A stretch of DNA of 64,000 nt from Chitinophagaceae bacterium (GTDB taxonomy: Bacteria > Bacteroidota > Bacteroidia > Chitinophagales > Chitinophagaceae): contig SCQT01000072.1 of NCBI GenBank assembly GCA_004322015.1, positions 1-64,000 on the forward strand, given 5' to 3'. The notes under the pieces were generated by a model. That model was given only the letters and a program-made list of their open reading frames with translations, made no database searches and had not been told where the DNA came from. The first letter of the stretch is position 1. Each line of letters starts with the position of its first letter. The translations under genes and the position numbers were made by a program. Positions 61,234 to 64,000 of this stretch are shown here, piece by piece.

Positions 61234-63129
61234 ATGAGCAACGAAACGAACCTGCCTGCCGGCGAGGCAGGTAATCCCCATCAGGAGATAACGCAACCCC
61301 AGTCTGTGGCAGTTCCAATGCCGGCAGGTCATGGGGCACATGTGGCAGAAGGGCACGGGATACATCACCATGAGCCTTTTATCACTAAGTATATTTTTAG
61401 CCAGGATCATAAGATCATCAGTAAGCAATTCCTGATCACGGGAATTATCTGGGCATTTATAGGTGGCCTTTTCTCAGTCTTGTTTAGGTTGCAATTGGGC
61501 TTTCCTAATGATCACTTCATGTGGTTACACACTGTTTTTGGCAACTGGGCTCCAAACGGACAATTTACTCCCGAAGCTTATTATGGTTTGGTAACTATGC
61601 ATGGAACTATTATGCTGTTTTTTGTGTTGACAGCAGGCATGAGCGGAACCTTTGCCAATCTTTTAATTCCCTTACAACTTGGAGCGAGAGATATGGCTTC
61701 TCCTTTTATGAATATGCTGTCATACTGGATATTCTTTATTGCCAGCATTATCATGTTTTCATCTCTTTTTGTCAGCACAGGCCCCTTTGCCGGCGGGTGG
61801 ACTGCTTATCCTCCGCTGAGCGCATTAAAAGAAGCATCGCCCGGGTCAGGAACGGGAGGAGACTTATGGCTTATTGCTGTTTTCTTCTTCTTTGTGTCCC
61901 AGATTTTCGCAGGTATTAATTACATTTCTACCATCCTGAACATGCGGACGAAGGGTATGAGCATGAGCCGCATGCCACTGACGATATGGGGTTTATTGGT
62001 GACAGCCATACTCGGGTTACTTTCTTTCCCGGTGGTAATAACAGGTCTGGTATTGTTATTCTTCGATAAGCATTTAGGCACAAGTTTTTATTTGAATAGT
62101 ATATATGTCAGCGGGCATGCCTTACCCAATGTAGGTGGCAGCCCGATATTATACCAGCATCTGTTCTGGTTTATGGGACATCCGGAAGTCTATATTGTAA
62201 TTCTCCCTGCAATGGGAATAGCATCTGAAGTGCTTTCCATCAATTCCAGGAAACCTATTTTTGGATACAGGGGAATGGTAACTGCCTTTTTTGCGATATG
62301 TATCCTGGCATTCTTAGTATGGGCCCATCACATGTTCGTAACAGGAATGAACCCCTATTTGGGCGCATTCTTTGTTTTATTGACATTGTTGATTGCGGTG
62401 CCGTCCGCTATCAAAGTATTTAACTGGATAGGTACCATGTGGAAAGGAAATATTCATTTATCCGTTCCTTGCCTGTTTGTAATAGGTTTCGTGAGCACAT
62501 TCATTTCCGGCGGACTTACCGGTATATGGATGGGGAACTCGGCTATTGATTTGGATATCCATGATACGTACTTTATCATTGCTCATTTTCACTTGGTGAT
62601 GGGAGTGGCTTCTATTTTAGGTATGTGTGCGGGTGTATATCACTGGTTTCCCAAAATGTTCGGCCGGAAAATGAATAATACGTTAGGGTACATTCATTTC
62701 TGGATTACACTGGTCGGCGCCTACCTGATATTCTGGCCTATGCACTATGAAGGATTGGCCGGTATGCCGAGGAGATACTATGATTATGCAGCATGGCATA
62801 CTTTTGCACCTTTTCAGGGACTGAACACTTTTATCAGCATCGTGGCCATTGTGGTATTTATCACGCAGATCTTATTTTTATTTAATTTCTTCTACAGCAT
62901 TTTCAAAGGAAGGAAAGAAACAGATCCGAATCCATGGAAAGCCAATACCTTGGAATGGACTACTCCCATTCATCCGGGGCATGGTAACTGGGTGGGTGAA
63001 ATCCCCGAAGTATATCGCTGGCCGTATGATTATGGAAAAAATGGAATTGATTTTATTCCTCAGAATGTGCCGCTCACACCGGAAGAAGAAATGGAAGTGA
63101 TAAAAGAAACCCAACCCCAGCCTGCATAA
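61234..63129 (+). CDS. coxA: Cytochrome c oxidase subunit I
   Basis: The 631-residue catalytic subunit holds heme a, heme a3 and CuB. It has WLHTVFGNWAP and TMHGTIMLFFVLTAG, then the cross-linked His-Tyr site GHPEVYIVILPAMG (about residue 315), the CuB His pair WAHHMFVTGM (about 363) and the heme ligands in HDTYFIIAHFHLVMG (about 450). It is a heme-copper type A oxidase. Residues about 6-14 (TNLPAGEAG) are encoded by a small palindromic repeat. The segment after it (QPQSVAVPMPAGHGAHVAEG) is low complexity. ctaB follows after 81 bases. Confidence 0.95.
   Translation: MSNETNLPAGEAGNPHQEITQPQSVAVPMPAGHGAHVAEGHGIHHHEPFITKYIFSQDHKIISKQFLITGIIWAFIGGLFSVLFRLQLGFPNDHFMWLHTVFGNWAPNGQFTPEAYYGLVTMHGTIMLFFVLTAGMSGTFANLLIPLQLGARDMASPFMNMLSYWIFFIASIIMFSSLFVSTGPFAGGWTAYPPLSALKEASPGSGTGGDLWLIAVFFFFVSQIFAGINYISTILNMRTKGMSMSRMPLTIWGLLVTAILGLLSFPVVITGLVLLFFDKHLGTSFYLNSIYVSGHALPNVGGSPILYQHLFWFMGHPEVYIVILPAMGIASEVLSINSRKPIFGYRGMVTAFFAICILAFLVWAHHMFVTGMNPYLGAFFVLLTLLIAVPSAIKVFNWIGTMWKGNIHLSVPCLFVIGFVSTFISGGLTGIWMGNSAIDLDIHDTYFIIAHFHLVMGVASILGMCAGVYHWFPKMFGRKMNNTLGYIHFWITLVGAYLIFWPMHYEGLAGMPRRYYDYAAWHTFAPFQGLNTFISIVAIVVFITQILFLFNFFYSIFKGRKETDPNPWKANTLEWTTPIHPGHGNWVGEIPEVYRWPYDYGKNGIDFIPQNVPLTPEEEMEVIKETQPQPA
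61250..61272. repeat. Palindromic repeat at the coxA N-terminus
   Basis: ACCTGCCT-GCCGGCG-AGGCAGGT has perfect 8-bp arms and a 7-base loop. It is read in frame as NLPAGEAG, six codons after the coxA start. The sequence resembles a palindrome (CCTGCCTGCCGGCAGGCAGG type) that I recall as dispersed in Bacteroidota genomes. Confidence 0.7.
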
Positions 63130-63210
63130 AAAGTGTAATGGCTGAGCGGGCATTAAAACAGATAATTTCTGGAAAGCAGAAGTAATATAAGTTATAAAAA
63201 CAGGCAAAGG

Positions 63211-64000
63211 ATGGATGGAGTGGCGCAGAAGCCGGTTATGGTGGAAAATGAGACTGTAAAATTTTCCTGGCAGATTGCTTTTATGGCAAAGGCGAAGGAT
63301 TATTATCAGCTCACGAAGTTCACGCTGAGTTTCATGGTGGTGTTTTCGTGTGTAATTGCTTATTTGCTGGCGCCGGGAGTGGAAATGAATATTTGGAAAG
63401 TTCTTTTACTTTTTATAGGAGGTCTTTGCATTACAGGGGCTGCCAATGCCACTAACCAGATCATTGAACGCGATTCTGACGGCAAAATGGCGCGTACGCA
63501 CAAACGTCCTTTGCCGGATGGCAGGATGGAAGTGAAAGAAGCAGTGGTTTTTGTGATTGTTTTGCTGAGTGCTGGAATGCTTATTATGGGCTTATGCTTT
63601 AATGGGCTGAGTGCCTGGCTGAGCCTGGTATCTTTCATTCTGTATGGATTTGTCTATACACCCTGGAAGAAATGGAACTCGCTGGCCGTATTCGCAGGTG
63701 CTTTTCCCGGAGCATTACCGCCGCTGATAGGCTGGGTGGCAGCTTCAGGCATGATTGCCGGTCCGTTGAGTTATGGAGGCTGGGTATTGTTCGCTATTCA
63801 GTTCCTCTGGCAATTTCCGCATTTCTGGGCGATTGGATGGGTGGCTTATGACGATTACAGGAAAGCAGGGTTTAAATTACTGCCGTCTGAAAATGGGAAG
63901 AATGGTTATTCTGCCATGCAGGCAGTAACCTATACGGCTATGCTGATACCGGTCGGGTGGTTTCCCTATTATTTTAAGATGTCGGGTATAATATCTGCGG
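63211..64000 (+). CDS. ctaB: Heme O synthase (protoheme IX farnesyltransferase), 3' end cut off
   Basis: CtaB/CyoE farnesylates heme b to heme O, the precursor of heme A for the oxidase. The frame opens at ATG 63211 and remains open to the window edge, encoding about 263 residues. It shows the prenyl-transferase motif NATNQIIERDSDGKMARTHK (about residue 81), KRPLPDG, and hydrophobic helices with YGFVYTPWKKWN and FPGALPPLIGWVAASG. Later come QFLWQFPHFWAIGWVAYDDY and KLLPSENG. Position after coxA is standard. Incomplete at the right edge. Confidence 0.93.
   Translation, partial: MDGVAQKPVMVENETVKFSWQIAFMAKAKDYYQLTKFTLSFMVVFSCVIAYLLAPGVEMNIWKVLLLFIGGLCITGAANATNQIIERDSDGKMARTHKRPLPDGRMEVKEAVVFVIVLLSAGMLIMGLCFNGLSAWLSLVSFILYGFVYTPWKKWNSLAVFAGAFPGALPPLIGWVAASGMIAGPLSYGGWVLFAIQFLWQFPHFWAIGWVAYDDYRKAGFKLLPSENGKNGYSAMQAVTYTAMLIPVGWFPYYFKMSGIISA

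Overview
The window reads as a chromosomal segment of an aerobic Bacteroidota bacterium, most likely of the Chitinophagaceae/Chitinophagales group. The reasons are a SusC/SusD pair, the type IX secretion core genes gldK-gldL-gldM-gldN in order, an alternative complex III (act) operon leading into an aa3-type oxidase, and several TAnnTTTG-type promoter -7 boxes. Phylum is confident; family is inferred from gene content and protein style.

Layout. 1-8.8 kb: hemW (minus), then a SusC-SusD-DUF1735 surface-uptake unit, then a decayed AAA/DUF4143 ATPase pseudogene. 8.9-12.7 kb: one long gene for the fused B12-dependent mutase IcmF. It carries an in-frame DUF559 nuclease-like insert and three copies of a GC-rich palindromic repeat, and is the most unusual object here. 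12.7-16.4 kb (minus): a GMC oxidoreductase, a gluconate-2-dehydrogenase subunit-3-like protein and a Tat-type TIM-barrel isomerase, separated by short tandem repeats and a four-helix-bundle gene fragment. 16.7-19.9 kb: cytochrome c maturation genes ccmB, ccmC, ccmD and a glutamate-type dehydrogenase. 20-25.2 kb: gldKLMN. 25.2-28.9 kb: a low-molecular-weight phosphatase (minus), then a small membrane protein, an orphan PstS-like lipoprotein and a TPR protein. 29-34.2 kb (minus): a four-gene operon of two membrane proteins, a winged-helix regulator and a TonB receptor, with a separate TPR-like protein beyond it and a repeat-rich gene-poor stretch. 34.3-43.5 kb: SDR, GH15 glucoamylase-like enzyme, fused DppD-DppF ATPase, Kup, queA-ispD. 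43.5-51 kb: rny, an amidohydrolase, mgsA, an Nfu-type Fe-S protein, pnuC, SCO, an outer-membrane protein and purN. 51.2-64 kb: a respiratory operon actABCDEF-coxB-coxA-ctaB, running off the right edge.

Functionally, the right end would pass quinol electrons through alternative complex III to cytochrome oxidase, with SCO (copper delivery), CcmBCD (c-heme) and CtaB (heme O) as assembly factors in the same window. gldKLMN forms the type IX secretion core. SusCD and the TonB receptors serve outer-membrane uptake.

The least ordinary features are small repeats that have entered genes in frame (IcmF, and the N-terminus of CoxA) and heptamer/octamer tandem repeats in many intergenic gaps. No CRISPR array, rRNA, tRNA or complete insertion sequence was recognised by eye.
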